From Colwellia sp. PAMC 20917 (lineage in GTDB: Bacteria > Pseudomonadota > Gammaproteobacteria > Enterobacterales > Alteromonadaceae), in contig NZ_CP014944.1 in the NCBI RefSeq assembly GCF_001767295.1, positions 2,728,001 to 2,792,000 on the forward strand: a DNA stretch of 64,000 bases, written 5' to 3'. The notes under the pieces were generated by a model that saw nothing but the letters and a program-made list of their open reading frames with translations, did not search any database and was not told the origin of the DNA. Shown in pieces: positions 56,187 through 64,000 of this stretch. A program made the translations under genes and the position numbers. Position 1 is the first letter of the stretch. Every line of letters begins with the position of its first letter.

Positions 56187-57629
56187 CTAAAATAAACGAT
56201 TCAAACCATTCAATGCAGCAACACGAAATGCCTCAGCCATCGTTGGATAATTAAACGTGGTATTAACAAAGTATTCAATGGTATTACCGCCATTGGTTTG
56301 TTGCATAATTGCTTGACCAATATGTATGATTTCAGCTGCATTTTCACCAAAACAATGAATACCTAAAATTTCTTTAGTTTCGCTGTGAAAAAGTATCTTC
56401 AGTGAACCGACTAAACTATTTGATATTTGTGCTCTTGCTAAATGTTTGAACTGGGCACGACCAACCTCATACGGAATTTTTGCTGCGGTCAGTTCTTGTT
56501 CTGTCTTACCAACAGAGCTTATTTCTGGAATCGTGTAGATACCTGTAGGAATATCAGCAATAAGTTTTGCAGTACTTTGGTGATCTATCATCGCTGAAGC
56601 CGCTAAACGGCCTTGATCATAAGCGGCACTGGCTAAGCTTGGGTAACCAATGACATCACCTACCGCATATATATTGTCGACACTGGTTTGATATTGATCG
56701 TTGACTTTGAGTTGCCCACGTCCATCTGCTGATAATCCCGCATTTTCAACTTTTAAGTCGGCGGTATTACCTGTTCGCCCATTAGCAAAGAGTAAACAGT
56801 CGGCGCGCATTTTTTTACCCGATTCTAAATGAACAACCACAGAGTCATCAGATGCTTCAACTCGTGCAATCGCTTCGCCATGACGTATCACTACACCATT
56901 ATTCCATAAGTGGTAGCTGAGTGAATCAGACATTTCAGCATCCAAAAAAGAAAGCAGTCTATCTCGGGTATTAATTAAATCTACCTTTACACCTAAACCT
57001 CTAAATATAGAGGCGTATTCGGAACCAATAACACCAGCACCATAAATAATGATAGAACGTGGATCATGCTTAAGCGATAAGATGGTATCTGAGTCATAGA
57101 CTCGCGGATGGTTAAAATCAATATCTTTAGGTCGGTAGGGATGTGAACCCGTAGCAATAACAATTTGCTTTGCCGTAATTTGTTCAATAGCGCCTTCGTT
57201 ATTCACTATTCTAAGCGTATGGGCATCAATAAAAGATGCTTCACCCGAAATCAGTTCAACGCGGTTACGATCATAAAAGCCACTGCGTAACTGAACTTGT
57301 TTGCGAATAACCGAAGAGGCATGTTTAAGAATAGCTGGGAACGTTAAGTGTTTTGCTTTTTCATGGCCTCTAAAAAGTGGACTCGCGTTATACTCAATGA
57401 GTCGGCTAACACTTTGACGTAAAGCTTTTGAAGGAATAGTTCCCCAATGCGTACAACCACCGCCAACGTCTTTATATCGTTCAACAATAGCAACACGTTT
57501 TTCTTTTTTAGATAGCTCCATAGCCGTACCTTCGCCACCGGGTCCGGTACCTATAATTATTGCATCGTAATCGTAATCGTAATCGTTATTTGTTTTCTTC
57601 TTCGTTTTAGCTTTATTTTGAGTTGCCAA
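56187..57629 (-). CDS. sthA: soluble pyridine nucleotide transhydrogenase SthA
   Basis: A 480-residue FAD flavoprotein that moves hydride between NADPH and NAD+, mainly disposing of excess NADPH. The FAD-binding motif [16 protein letters not shown] lies near residue 25. [20 protein letters not shown] is the SthA form of the region that in lipoamide dehydrogenase holds the redox disulfide. The second Rossmann motif is [14 protein letters not shown]. The extra N-terminal [15 protein letters not shown] is encoded partly by a six-base tandem repeat (57564-57588). sthA beside fabR and trmA matches E. coli, with a desaturase gene added between. Confidence 0.95.
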   Translation of the reverse strand: MATQNKAKTKKKTNNDYDYDYDAIIIGTGPGGEGTAMELSKKEKRVAIVERYKDVGGGCTHWGTIPSKALRQSVSRLIEYNASPLFRGHEKAKHLTFPAILKHASSVIRKQVQLRSGFYDRNRVELISGEASFIDAHTLRIVNNEGAIEQITAKQIVIATGSHPYRPKDIDFNHPRVYDSDTILSLKHDPRSIIIYGAGVIGSEYASIFRGLGVKVDLINTRDRLLSFLDAEMSDSLSYHLWNNGVVIRHGEAIARVEASDDSVVVHLESGKKMRADCLLFANGRTGNTADLKVENAGLSADGRGQLKVNDQYQTSVDNIYAVGDVIGYPSLASAAYDQGRLAASAMIDHQSTAKLIADIPTGIYTIPEISSVGKTEQELTAAKIPYEVGRAQFKHLARAQISNSLVGSLKILFHSETKEILGIHCFGENAAEIIHIGQAIMQQTNGGNTIEYFVNTTFNYPTMAEAFRVAALNGLNRLF

Positions 57630-57717
57630 AATCTTGCCTTAAATTCCTACTAAGATAAAAAAATTTTAGCAGGAATTTAGACGTCTGACCATGTAAAAGC
57701 TTATTAATCTAAGGGGT

Positions 57718-58836
57718 TTATGCCAGTTGGGTTAATAAGCGTTGAAAATGTTGCTGCTGGTCTGCCAAGTGCTGCTTAAATTCTTGGTATTGCGCGGCTA
57801 ATTCAGAGCTCTCAACGTCGGCGATTAATTTATCACGTTTACTGGCAAGTAATTTTTTACGCACATCATAATAGTCATTAATTCTACTGATGAGTAAATC
57901 ATATTCTTGCTGTAGTTTTTCTCGCATTTGTTCCGCATTTGGATGAGAGAGTAACTTCTTCTGGCTACGTTTAAGTACCATAGCTAAGCGCGCTTTTTCA
58001 ATTTTTTCATCCGGGTAAGTCCGTAGTTTTGAGGTAAGCTTCAAAAATTCACAACCCTTAATCAACCATTTAGTTGGATCAAACTGCCACCAACGAATGC
58101 CGTTACGATAATCATTTTCAAAAATATGATGATAGTTGTGATAGCCCTCACCAAAGGTTAAAAAAGCAAGAAAGCCATTATCTCGTGCAGTATTTCTTTC
58201 TGTGTAAGTTTGTTTACCCCAGATATGTGCCAAAGAATTAATGAAAAAAGTAGTGTGATGGCTTAACACTAAACGCAAGAAACCGACTAAAAGTAAACTA
58301 CTAATAATATCGCCGTGCCATAAACCAAATAAAATAGGTACACCAAAGTTCATTAATATTGTCAGCAACAAATAATTTCTGTGCTGCCACATTACAATAG
58401 CGTCTTTTTGTAAATCACGGGTATTGTCGTAATTAGCATATCGATGCGCTTGATACTCACGCAGCATCCAACCGATATGTGAATACCAAAAGCCTTTTTT
58501 AGCTGAATAGGGGTCTTTGTCATTATTATCGACATGCTTATGATGAACTCTATGATCAGAAGCCCAATGTAATATACTATTTTGTAAGGCAAATGCTCCG
58601 CCTAGTGCAAAAATGAAACGCAGCGAAGCATGTGCTTGATAGGTTTTGTGCGACCATAATCGGTGATAGCCAGCAGTAATAGACATACCACAATAAATAA
58701 AGCAGCATAGTGCTACTACAAGTTCAGTGGTATCAAAACCGTGTGTTATTGCTCGATACGGGACGCCAATTGCGGCAACTAAAAAGGTAATTAAAAACAC
58801 ACTAAAATTTAGCCAAACGATTTTAGGTTTATTCAT
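57718..58836 (-). CDS. membrane acyl-CoA/acyl-lipid fatty acid desaturase
   Basis: A 372-residue membrane di-iron desaturase, most like delta-9 acyl-CoA desaturases (DesC type). The three His boxes are present: HRLWSH, HRVHHKH and HNYHH (in GEGYHNYHHIFENDYRNG). Four membrane helices precede a long charged C-terminal coiled coil (about 290-372). It introduces cis double bonds into existing acyl chains, which suits a cold marine habitat. It is divergent from fabR with a palindromic operator between. Confidence 0.92.
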   Translation of the reverse strand: MNKPKIVWLNFSVFLITFLVAAIGVPYRAITHGFDTTELVVALCCFIYCGMSITAGYHRLWSHKTYQAHASLRFIFALGGAFALQNSILHWASDHRVHHKHVDNNDKDPYSAKKGFWYSHIGWMLREYQAHRYANYDNTRDLQKDAIVMWQHRNYLLLTILMNFGVPILFGLWHGDIISSLLLVGFLRLVLSHHTTFFINSLAHIWGKQTYTERNTARDNGFLAFLTFGEGYHNYHHIFENDYRNGIRWWQFDPTKWLIKGCEFLKLTSKLRTYPDEKIEKARLAMVLKRSQKKLLSHPNAEQMREKLQQEYDLLISRINDYYDVRKKLLASKRDKLIADVESSELAAQYQEFKQHLADQQQHFQRLLTQLA

Positions 58837-58885
58837 GTAATAAGAATTCCATCAGTAAAAAAACGAACACTAAGTAAATAATTTC

Positions 58886-58903
58886 AGTGTACACGTGTAC
58901 TCT
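58886..58903. promoter_or_regulatory. FabR-type operator between the desaturase gene and fabR
   Basis: AGTGTACACGTGTACTCT is an 18-bp palindrome with two mismatched positions and a core of GTACACGTGTAC. It resembles the FabR/DesT operators known upstream of fabA, fabB and desaturase genes. It lies about 50 bp upstream of the desaturase start and 160 bp upstream of fabR. Confidence 0.78.
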
Positions 58904-59065
58904 ATTTTAACTTTGATCACTTTTCAGTCAAGGTAATTTTTATTAAACTTTTTATCTTCAATCAATAATACTGGATTTAAATGTCGATGTTAGTGATCAA
59001 GTTTCTAGTAAATAGATGAAAATTCAGTATGATATAAACAGGCTAAAGTATAGGTTAATTAAGTA

Positions 59066-59683
59066 ATGAGCGGGATTCGGGCACAGCAAAAAGAAAAAAC
59101 ACGTCGACAAATAATTGATGCTGCTCTTGGGCAGTTAAGTAGTGAACGTAGCTTTTCGAGTTTGAGCTTACGGGAAGTCGCTAAAGAGGCTGGCTTAGCA
59201 CCAACATCATTTTATCGACATTTTTCTGATATGAACGAACTAGGTTTGACGCTGGTCGATGAAGCGGGTTTAACTTTGCGTCAATTAATGCGACAAGCTC
59301 GCCAACGAATTGAAAAAGGTGGCTCTGTCATTCAAATATCTGTCGTTACCTTTATGGAGTTTATTGAAAGTAACGGTAATATATTTCGCTTGTTATTACG
59401 GGAGCGTTCTGGAACGTCAGCTGCTTTTCGAGCGGCGGTAAATCGAGAAGTGCGTTATTTTACCTTAGAATTATGTGATTATTTACAGCAAGCAAATAAA
59501 TTGAATGCGGATGTGGCTTTTTTACAAGCCGATGCAGCGGTGACTATCGTATTTAGTGCTGGCTCTGATGCATTAGATGTTGATAAAGAGGATCGTCAAC
59601 AAATATCAATGCGAACCATTCAGCAGCTGCGCTTTATAGCACGGGGAGCTGCTGAATTTAGCAATAGGGGAGTAAAAAAGTAA
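59066..59683 (+). CDS. fabR: TetR-family unsaturated-fatty-acid repressor FabR
   Basis: A 205-residue repressor that senses the saturated/unsaturated acyl-CoA or acyl-ACP balance. The N-terminal helix-turn-helix ([20 protein letters not shown]) is almost the same as in E. coli FabR, as are [20 protein letters not shown] and [20 protein letters not shown]. It probably represses the divergent desaturase and fabA/fabB elsewhere. It converges on trmA, with only five bases between the stop codons. Confidence 0.95.
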   Translation: MSGIRAQQKEKTRRQIIDAALGQLSSERSFSSLSLREVAKEAGLAPTSFYRHFSDMNELGLTLVDEAGLTLRQLMRQARQRIEKGGSVIQISVVTFMEFIESNGNIFRLLLRERSGTSAAFRAAVNREVRYFTLELCDYLQQANKLNADVAFLQADAAVTIVFSAGSDALDVDKEDRQQISMRTIQQLRFIARGAAEFSNRGVKK

Positions 59684-59697
59684 AAACGTTACTTTTT
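59675..59697. terminator. compact bidirectional terminator between fabR and trmA
   Basis: AAAAAGTAA (59675-59683) and TTACTTTTT (59689-59697) are perfect arms around AAACG. The stop codons of both genes lie inside the arms. Confidence 0.8.
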
Positions 59698-60786
59698 ACG
59701 TGAAAGTATCACACCTGTTTCAACATGGTGGGTATATGGAAACTGATCAAATAACGCAAATTTTTCAATATTGTGTGTCTTTATTAGTTCAACTAAGTTT
59801 TCTTTTAATGTCTCAGGATTACATGAGATATAAACAATACGTTCAAATCGGCTGACTAACTCAACGCTGTCAGGGTCAAGGCCAGCTCTTGGTGGATCAA
59901 CTAATACGGTATCGTAATTATAGCTTTTAAGATCGAAACCTTCTAGACGACGAAATACTCGCTCACCATTCATCGCTTGACTAAAATCTTCACTGGACAT
60001 TCTTATTATATCAACATTGGTTAACTGGTTTGCGGTGATATTATTTTGTGCAGATTTTACTGATGTCTTCGATATTTCAGTACCTAATACCCGATCAAAG
60101 TTTTCAGCGAGTGCGATACTAAAGTTACCATTACCACAATAGAGTTCGATTAAGTCACCACCGATATTTTGTGTGCCTTGCTTTGCCCAAAGTAGCATTT
60201 GCTCATTAACGTGCCCATTAGGCTGTGTAAAACTATTTTCTACTTGCTCGTAGATATAAGTTTTATCGCCAACAGTTAACTTCTCAGTGACATAATCTTT
60301 ATCGAGGATAAATTTTTGTTTTTTAGCACGGCCAATAATATCAACAGGGGCTATTGCTGAAAGGGTTGTTTTTAGTGTTGCCGCTTCAGTTAGCCATTCT
60401 TCATCTAATTGTCTGTGATACAACAAGCTTATTAAAAGCTCGCCACTGAGCGTTGATAAAAAATCGACTTGAAATAATCGATGACGAAGTGACGGTTTAT
60501 CTTTAATTTCGTCAAGCAAGGCTTTCATAGCTTGATTAATGAGTTTACTGGCAACCGGGAAAGTGTAGACGCGATACTTTTCTTTCGTTTCACTATTAAA
60601 CATAATATAAAATAAGTCATCATTGTCATGCCAAACTCTAAATTCTGCTCGTAATCTATAGTTTAAAGGCTCTGATCGAAATACATCAAAATTTGGTAAG
60701 TCAAAATCACTAAACAATTTAGCGATATCATCCTGTTTGTTATCAAGTTGTTTATCATAAAATTGTGGTGCAATGTGACTAAACAT
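59689..60786 (-). CDS. trmA: tRNA (uracil-54-C5)-methyltransferase TrmA
   Basis: A 365-residue enzyme that makes ribothymidine at position 54 of tRNA T-loops with S-adenosylmethionine. Motifs are [19 protein letters not shown] (SAM binding), [13 protein letters not shown] and the nucleophilic Cys in YISCNPETL. Length equals E. coli TrmA (366). It is convergent with fabR, in a neighbourhood shared with E. coli. Confidence 0.97.
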   Translation of the reverse strand: MFSHIAPQFYDKQLDNKQDDIAKLFSDFDLPNFDVFRSEPLNYRLRAEFRVWHDNDDLFYIMFNSETKEKYRVYTFPVASKLINQAMKALLDEIKDKPSLRHRLFQVDFLSTLSGELLISLLYHRQLDEEWLTEAATLKTTLSAIAPVDIIGRAKKQKFILDKDYVTEKLTVGDKTYIYEQVENSFTQPNGHVNEQMLLWAKQGTQNIGGDLIELYCGNGNFSIALAENFDRVLGTEISKTSVKSAQNNITANQLTNVDIIRMSSEDFSQAMNGERVFRRLEGFDLKSYNYDTVLVDPPRAGLDPDSVELVSRFERIVYISCNPETLKENLVELIKTHNIEKFALFDQFPYTHHVETGVILSRKK

Positions 60787-60927
60787 ATATAAGCCTTAAA
60801 CGTAGAAAGAATTAAACAATATTATACCCAACTCTAGTGAGTATTAAAGAGGCGCTGAGTTTAGCGATTGTGATTACTTTGTCTAGTCATTTGTCTATAA
60901 TTTTCTTACAAGAGATTGACTTCTTGC

Positions 60928-60954
60928 TAAAGTTTTACGAAAAAATGCCGATAT
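60928..60954 (+). promoter_or_regulatory. near-consensus sigma-28 (FliA) promoter of the DUF5610 gene
   Basis: TAAAGTTT (60928-60935) is a perfect FliA -35. After exactly 11 nt, GCCGATAT (60947-60954) matches 7 of 8 bases of the -10 consensus GCCGATAA. Transcription would start near 60961, leaving a leader of about 73 nt. It is a better match overall than the motX promoter in this window. Confidence 0.82.
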
Positions 60955-61033
60955 ATTAGCCATATTAAATTTAAGGATCTTTAGATCTTTGATTGTGTTT
61001 AATTAAAATTTAATTAGATACTGGAGAGTAACA

Positions 61034-62302
61034 ATGAATAAAATTGATAATCAGACAAGGTTGCCGAATTATTTAGGGCAAAGTCGTAAAAGTGAACCAG
61101 CAAATAATGAAGTCGTTAAACGAGAAATGCCAGCAGAGTCAGTTAATACACTGGCATTAAACCATCGTGCTGCCATTACGATGAAAATTATATCTCAATC
61201 AATTTCTAGTCAGATTTCAGCAAATTTTCAAAAGATTACTGATGCACCACAAGCAACTAATGTAGTGATGAGTGATATCAGTAAAACAGCGTTAACTGAA
61301 AGCGAGCCATCAACTAGCCTTTTTGATTTCGAAGCAGTGGCTCGTAATGTTATGGACTTTGTTAGCGCGAGTATCTTAGCTGCCCAAGCAAATGGAGCGA
61401 GTGAGGACAAGTTGAAAGAGATGTTTGAGCAGGGGCGTGCTGGGGCGAATTTAGGTATTGATCAAGCAAAAGGCGATTTAAAAGATCTCGCCATGCTTGA
61501 CGATGACTTAAACCAAGGTATAGAAAAAAGTCGTACGCTTATTAACAAGGGAATTGATGACCTCCATGAACAAATGTTTCCTTCAGCCAATAAATCAAAT
61601 GAGAAGGTATCAGAGTTAACGCCAATTATCAGTTCTACATCAATTGATAGCGAATTATACACAAGCAATTCAAAAAGTAGCGAGCTGAGTATTACCACTA
61701 CTGACGGTGATGTCGTTTCAATATCATTTAGCGAATTACAAGAATATGCCAGTAAAGAAGCTTACCAGTATCAAGAGAGTAGCCAAGGGGGATCGACAAA
61801 TTATAGTAGTACCAGTAGTCAGTATCATGAAATCAACTTTTCTTATAGCGTAGAGGGTGAACTTGATGATGATGAAAAAGCAGCAATCGAAGCATTAATT
61901 AAAGACGTAAATTCATTACAAAAAGATTTCTTTAATGGCGATGTTAATAAAGCTTTTGAAAAAGCAGTTGAACTTGGCTTCGATAATAAACAGATAACTA
62001 GTTTTAGTATGGACTTGCAACAAACAAAAACCAATTATGTTAGCCAAGCGTATACAGCAGTGGCAGAGTTGGATGATAAATTAGCGCCTAGTGTCGGAAA
62101 AGACCTGAGGCCTTTAATTGACTTTTTAGATCAGTTTAACCAACTACAAGAACAAGCAGATAAAATATTGTCTAAGAATGATGATGCTTTTGGTCAGTTA
62201 CTTGATGCAGTCTTTAAAGCTGAGTTTGGTGACGATAAAGTCGCTAAAGAAAAGTTCGATAAAGTAATAGATACGGTTAAGTCTGACAACATTAAGCTTT
62301 AA
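61034..62302 (+). CDS. DUF5610-type protein, probable flagellar-regulon member of unknown function
   Basis: A 422-residue protein with no signal peptide, membrane helix, cysteine or tryptophan. Residues 1-110 are polar and look disordered. Two helical blocks (about 98-185) follow, then a Ser/Thr/Gln/Tyr-rich linker (about 205-265). The conserved part (about 265-420) includes EINFSYSVEGELDDDEKAAI, then FFNGDVNKAFEKAVELGFDN, which I associate with DUF5610. A GGAG ribosome site stands before the ATG. The FliA promoter suggests production with late flagellar genes. Absence of Cys and a disordered N-terminus are shared by many flagellar export substrates; this is inference only. An IS4 element lies directly downstream. 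Confidence 0.7.
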   Translation: MNKIDNQTRLPNYLGQSRKSEPANNEVVKREMPAESVNTLALNHRAAITMKIISQSISSQISANFQKITDAPQATNVVMSDISKTALTESEPSTSLFDFEAVARNVMDFVSASILAAQANGASEDKLKEMFEQGRAGANLGIDQAKGDLKDLAMLDDDLNQGIEKSRTLINKGIDDLHEQMFPSANKSNEKVSELTPIISSTSIDSELYTSNSKSSELSITTTDGDVVSISFSELQEYASKEAYQYQESSQGGSTNYSSTSSQYHEINFSYSVEGELDDDEKAAIEALIKDVNSLQKDFFNGDVNKAFEKAVELGFDNKQITSFSMDLQQTKTNYVSQAYTAVAELDDKLAPSVGKDLRPLIDFLDQFNQLQEQADKILSKNDDAFGQLLDAVFKAEFGDDKVAKEKFDKVIDTVKSDNIKL

Positions 62303-62381
62303 TAGATAAAATAAACCCACGCTAACGTGTAATGCCGATCAGTTAAGCAATTTATAGCTTGATTAATTTGCTAATGAGATC

Positions 62382-62415
62382 AAAATCCAGTGATTGATAT
62401 CACTGGATTTTTTTT
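62382..62415 (+). terminator. strong terminator immediately before the transposase start codon
   Basis: A perfect 13-bp stem (62382-62394 with 62399-62411, loop TGAT) is followed by a T run reaching 62415. The transposase ATG is the next base. It may end DUF5610 transcripts and protect the transposase from read-through. Confidence 0.85.
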
Positions 62416-63738
62416 ATGCAACTTTCTACCGCGCTTTCTTTAGTTAATTCAAATAACGTCACCGAGTTCCAAAACTTAGCAGAAATTTTGTCTCCAGAAA
62501 TTATTAGTGCGGGACTAAAAGAACACGGAATATCTACCATTCGAAAGCGTAAGCTGCCTATGGAAAATATGGTGTGGGCTGTCATTGGCATGGCATTGTT
62601 TCGCAAGTTTCCAATGCGTCAAATGCTTAATCAGTTGGATATTATTTTACCCAGCGGTATCCCCTATGTTGCATCTAGTGCGGTCACGCAAGCGAGAAAA
62701 AAACTCGGTAGCAAAGTTATAGAAACAGTCTTTCAACAAACGCAACAACAATGGAACCATGATGCTAATCATGGTCAGTGGTGTGGTTTAAACCTTTTAG
62801 GTGTCGATGGTGTTGTGTGGCGAGTGCCCGATACCGATGAAAATAATGAAGAGTTTGCCAAAACAGGGACGCAACATGGCAAAGCCAGTTACCCTCAAGT
62901 ACGTATGGTGTGTCAGATGGAATTAACGAGCCATTTATTGACTAACAGTGTCTTTGATAGTGTTGAAGTTAACGAGATGAATCTTGCGTTAGGGTTAATT
63001 GATAAAACACCTGATAATAGTTTAACGCTGTTCGACCGTGGATTTTATTCATTAGGCTTGTTACATCGCTGGCAAAGTACAGGTAACACAAGGCATTGGT
63101 TAATGCCACTCAAAAAAAATACACAATATGAAGTTATCAATAGTTTTGGAAGACAAGATAAATTAATCCAATTAACCACAACACCTCAGTCACGAAAAAA
63201 GTTTCCAGAATTACCTAAAACGATGCAAGCACGGCTCATCACCAAAAAAGTGAAAGGAAAAGACCTTCAAATACTCACTTCGATGACAGATCTTATGCGC
63301 TTTCCATCCGCTGATATTGTTGATTTATATGCCCACCGATGGGAAATTGAGTTGGGATTTAGGGAAATGAAACAGTCGCTATTGGACAATCGATTCACAT
63401 TACGAAGTAATCAACCAGAGCTTATTAGGCAAGAGCTTTGGGGGATATTATTGGCTTATAATTTAATCCGTTATCAAATGGTATTAATGGCTAAATCGCT
63501 AGACGGTGTCCACCCCAATCAACTGAGTTTTAATGGCGCTTCAATGCATATTATTCACGAATTAACCCAGTTGTCATTCTGCACGCCAGGTAACATTCCC
63601 AAATACACAATGAATATTACAAAGTCGGCTAAGCAATTCGTTTTACCCGGTAGGCGAGAACGGCAATATCCGAGAATGTTGAAATGTTCAAAGAATAGGT
63701 ACCCTGTTAAAAGTAAAAATGCCGTTCACCTTAAGTGA
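62416..63738 (+). CDS. IS4-family transposase
   Basis: A 440-residue DDE transposase. The N-terminal IS4 domain (about 20-60, [15 protein letters not shown], then [18 protein letters not shown]) is intact. Catalytic residues appear as Asp in [13 protein letters not shown], Asp in [13 protein letters not shown] and Glu in the Y-R-E-K signature [15 protein letters not shown]. No ribosome site is visible because the start codon directly follows a terminator T run, so expression is probably very low. Codon use looks like the host's. Confidence 0.93.
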   Translation: MQLSTALSLVNSNNVTEFQNLAEILSPEIISAGLKEHGISTIRKRKLPMENMVWAVIGMALFRKFPMRQMLNQLDIILPSGIPYVASSAVTQARKKLGSKVIETVFQQTQQQWNHDANHGQWCGLNLLGVDGVVWRVPDTDENNEEFAKTGTQHGKASYPQVRMVCQMELTSHLLTNSVFDSVEVNEMNLALGLIDKTPDNSLTLFDRGFYSLGLLHRWQSTGNTRHWLMPLKKNTQYEVINSFGRQDKLIQLTTTPQSRKKFPELPKTMQARLITKKVKGKDLQILTSMTDLMRFPSADIVDLYAHRWEIELGFREMKQSLLDNRFTLRSNQPELIRQELWGILLAYNLIRYQMVLMAKSLDGVHPNQLSFNGASMHIIHELTQLSFCTPGNIPKYTMNITKSAKQFVLPGRRERQYPRMLKCSKNRYPVKSKNAVHLK

Positions 63739-63743
63739 ACGGC
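63721..63743. terminator. hairpin at the end of the transposase gene
   Basis: GCCGTTCAC and GTGAACGGC form a perfect 9-bp stem around CTTAA, overlapping the transposase stop codon and touching the right inverted repeat. There is no T run, so termination is uncertain. Confidence 0.6.
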
Positions 63744-63790
63744 ATTACGCTAACGTGGGTTTATTTAGGATAACTTACCAAGAAGAACGG

Positions 63791-64000
63791 TTATTCTTCT
63801 TCGAGATTTTTTTCTGGACGTTCCTTAGCTTCACGAACTTTCAAAGTACGCTGCTGAAATTCAGTATCATTAAGCGATGAAACAGCCGCATCAGCCGCAT
63901 CAGCTGACATTTCAACAAAACCAAAACCACGACGCTTTCCAGTATGTTTATCTTTCATTAAACGAACAGAATGAACTTGACCATGTTCAGAGAATAACTC
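63791..64000 (-). CDS. RRM-domain RNA-binding protein, 5' part outside the window
   Basis: The last 69 residues of a single-RRM protein of the bacterial RbpA/Rbp type, often cold-inducible. RNP-1 is RRGFGFVEM. ELFSEHGQVHSVRLMKDKHT before it and LKVREAKERPEKNLEEE at the end complete the fold. The gene continues beyond base 64000; its RNP-2 and start are not visible. It converges on the IS element. Confidence 0.9.
   Translation of the reverse strand, partial: ELFSEHGQVHSVRLMKDKHTGKRRGFGFVEMSADAADAAVSSLNDTEFQQRTLKVREAKERPEKNLEEE

Larger units (their letters stand above)
62311..63764 (+). mobile_element. IS4-family insertion sequence
   Basis: About 1.45 kb. The ends are imperfect inverted repeats: left ATAAACCCACG plus TAATGCCG (from 62311), right the same words on the other strand (to 63764), differing by a two-base gap in the middle. 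Between them is one transposase gene. The element looks intact. It sits just after the DUF5610 stop codon, and I found no clear target duplication. Confidence 0.85.

Noticed and set aside
62296-63776. Target-site duplication around the IS4 element
   Set aside because: The flanks TAGATAA and TAGGATAA look alike but differ by a base and cannot be placed symmetrically at the inverted-repeat ends.

Overview
The window reads as chromosome of a marine, probably cold-adapted gammaproteobacterium of the Alteromonadales, most like Colwellia or Thalassotalea. The grounds are AT-rich coding sequence, a MotX sodium-motor protein, a complete MSHA type IV pilus locus, a PEP-CTERM protein, a membrane-lipid desaturase paired with FabR, and gene orders shared with Vibrio, Shewanella and E. 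coli (motX-rnr, rpsF-priB-rpsR-rplI, mreBCD-maf-rng-yhdP-tldD, sthA-fabR-trmA). The genus is an inference. No rRNA, tRNA, CRISPR array or prophage was seen.

Layout. 1-5.9 kb: clcA-hemJ pair (minus), a DUF6776 membrane protein, erpA behind an IscR type-1 site, a TolA-like anchored protein and a secreted M28 peptidase. 6.5-10.5 kb: signalling and motility, with a chemoreceptor, a broken HD-GYP gene, a GAF/DUF484-GGDEF cyclase with an AGDEF site, and motX behind a FliA (sigma-28) promoter. 10.7-16.8 kb: rnr (apparently with a non-AUG start), rlmB, the ribosomal operon rpsF-priB-rpsR-rplI, and a D-cysteine desulfhydrase-like gene. 16.9-31.2 kb: MSHA pilus genes mshI to mshP, with two MshA-like major pilins and a terminator between them; mshH and mshQ are missing from the ends, and a PEP-CTERM gene follows. 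32.6-43.9 kb: cell-shape and envelope cluster mreBCD-maf-rng-(57-bp tandem repeats)-yhdP-nitrilase-tldD. 44-54.8 kb: a probable Zur-controlled zinc uptake pair (small Cys/His protein plus His-rich TonB receptor), an S1-type RNA-binding protein, a TerB-like protein, a NagX-like acyltransferase and an RND efflux pair. 54.4-60.8 kb: two lipoproteins, a frameshifted histidine phosphatase gene with extra copies of its own 3' end, sthA, a desaturase, fabR with a palindromic operator, and trmA. 60.9-64 kb: a DUF5610 gene behind a near-consensus FliA promoter, an IS4-family insertion sequence, and the end of an RRM RNA-binding protein.

How the parts connect. Surface motility recurs: the flagellar motor (motX), a chemoreceptor, c-di-GMP enzymes, and a c-di-GMP-binding MshE ATPase that powers the MSHA pilus. 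The most interesting lead is the cysteine-free DUF5610 protein, whose upstream sequence has an 8/8 FliA -35, an exact 11-nt spacer and a 7/8 -10 element. It would therefore be made with the late flagellar genes, although no flagellar role has been assigned to it here. Other leads are the Zur box fused to the -10 of a nearly leaderless gene, the tandem 3'-end array at the histidine phosphatase with its in-phase A_AAA_AAA slip site, and a ClC protein with several key residues replaced.
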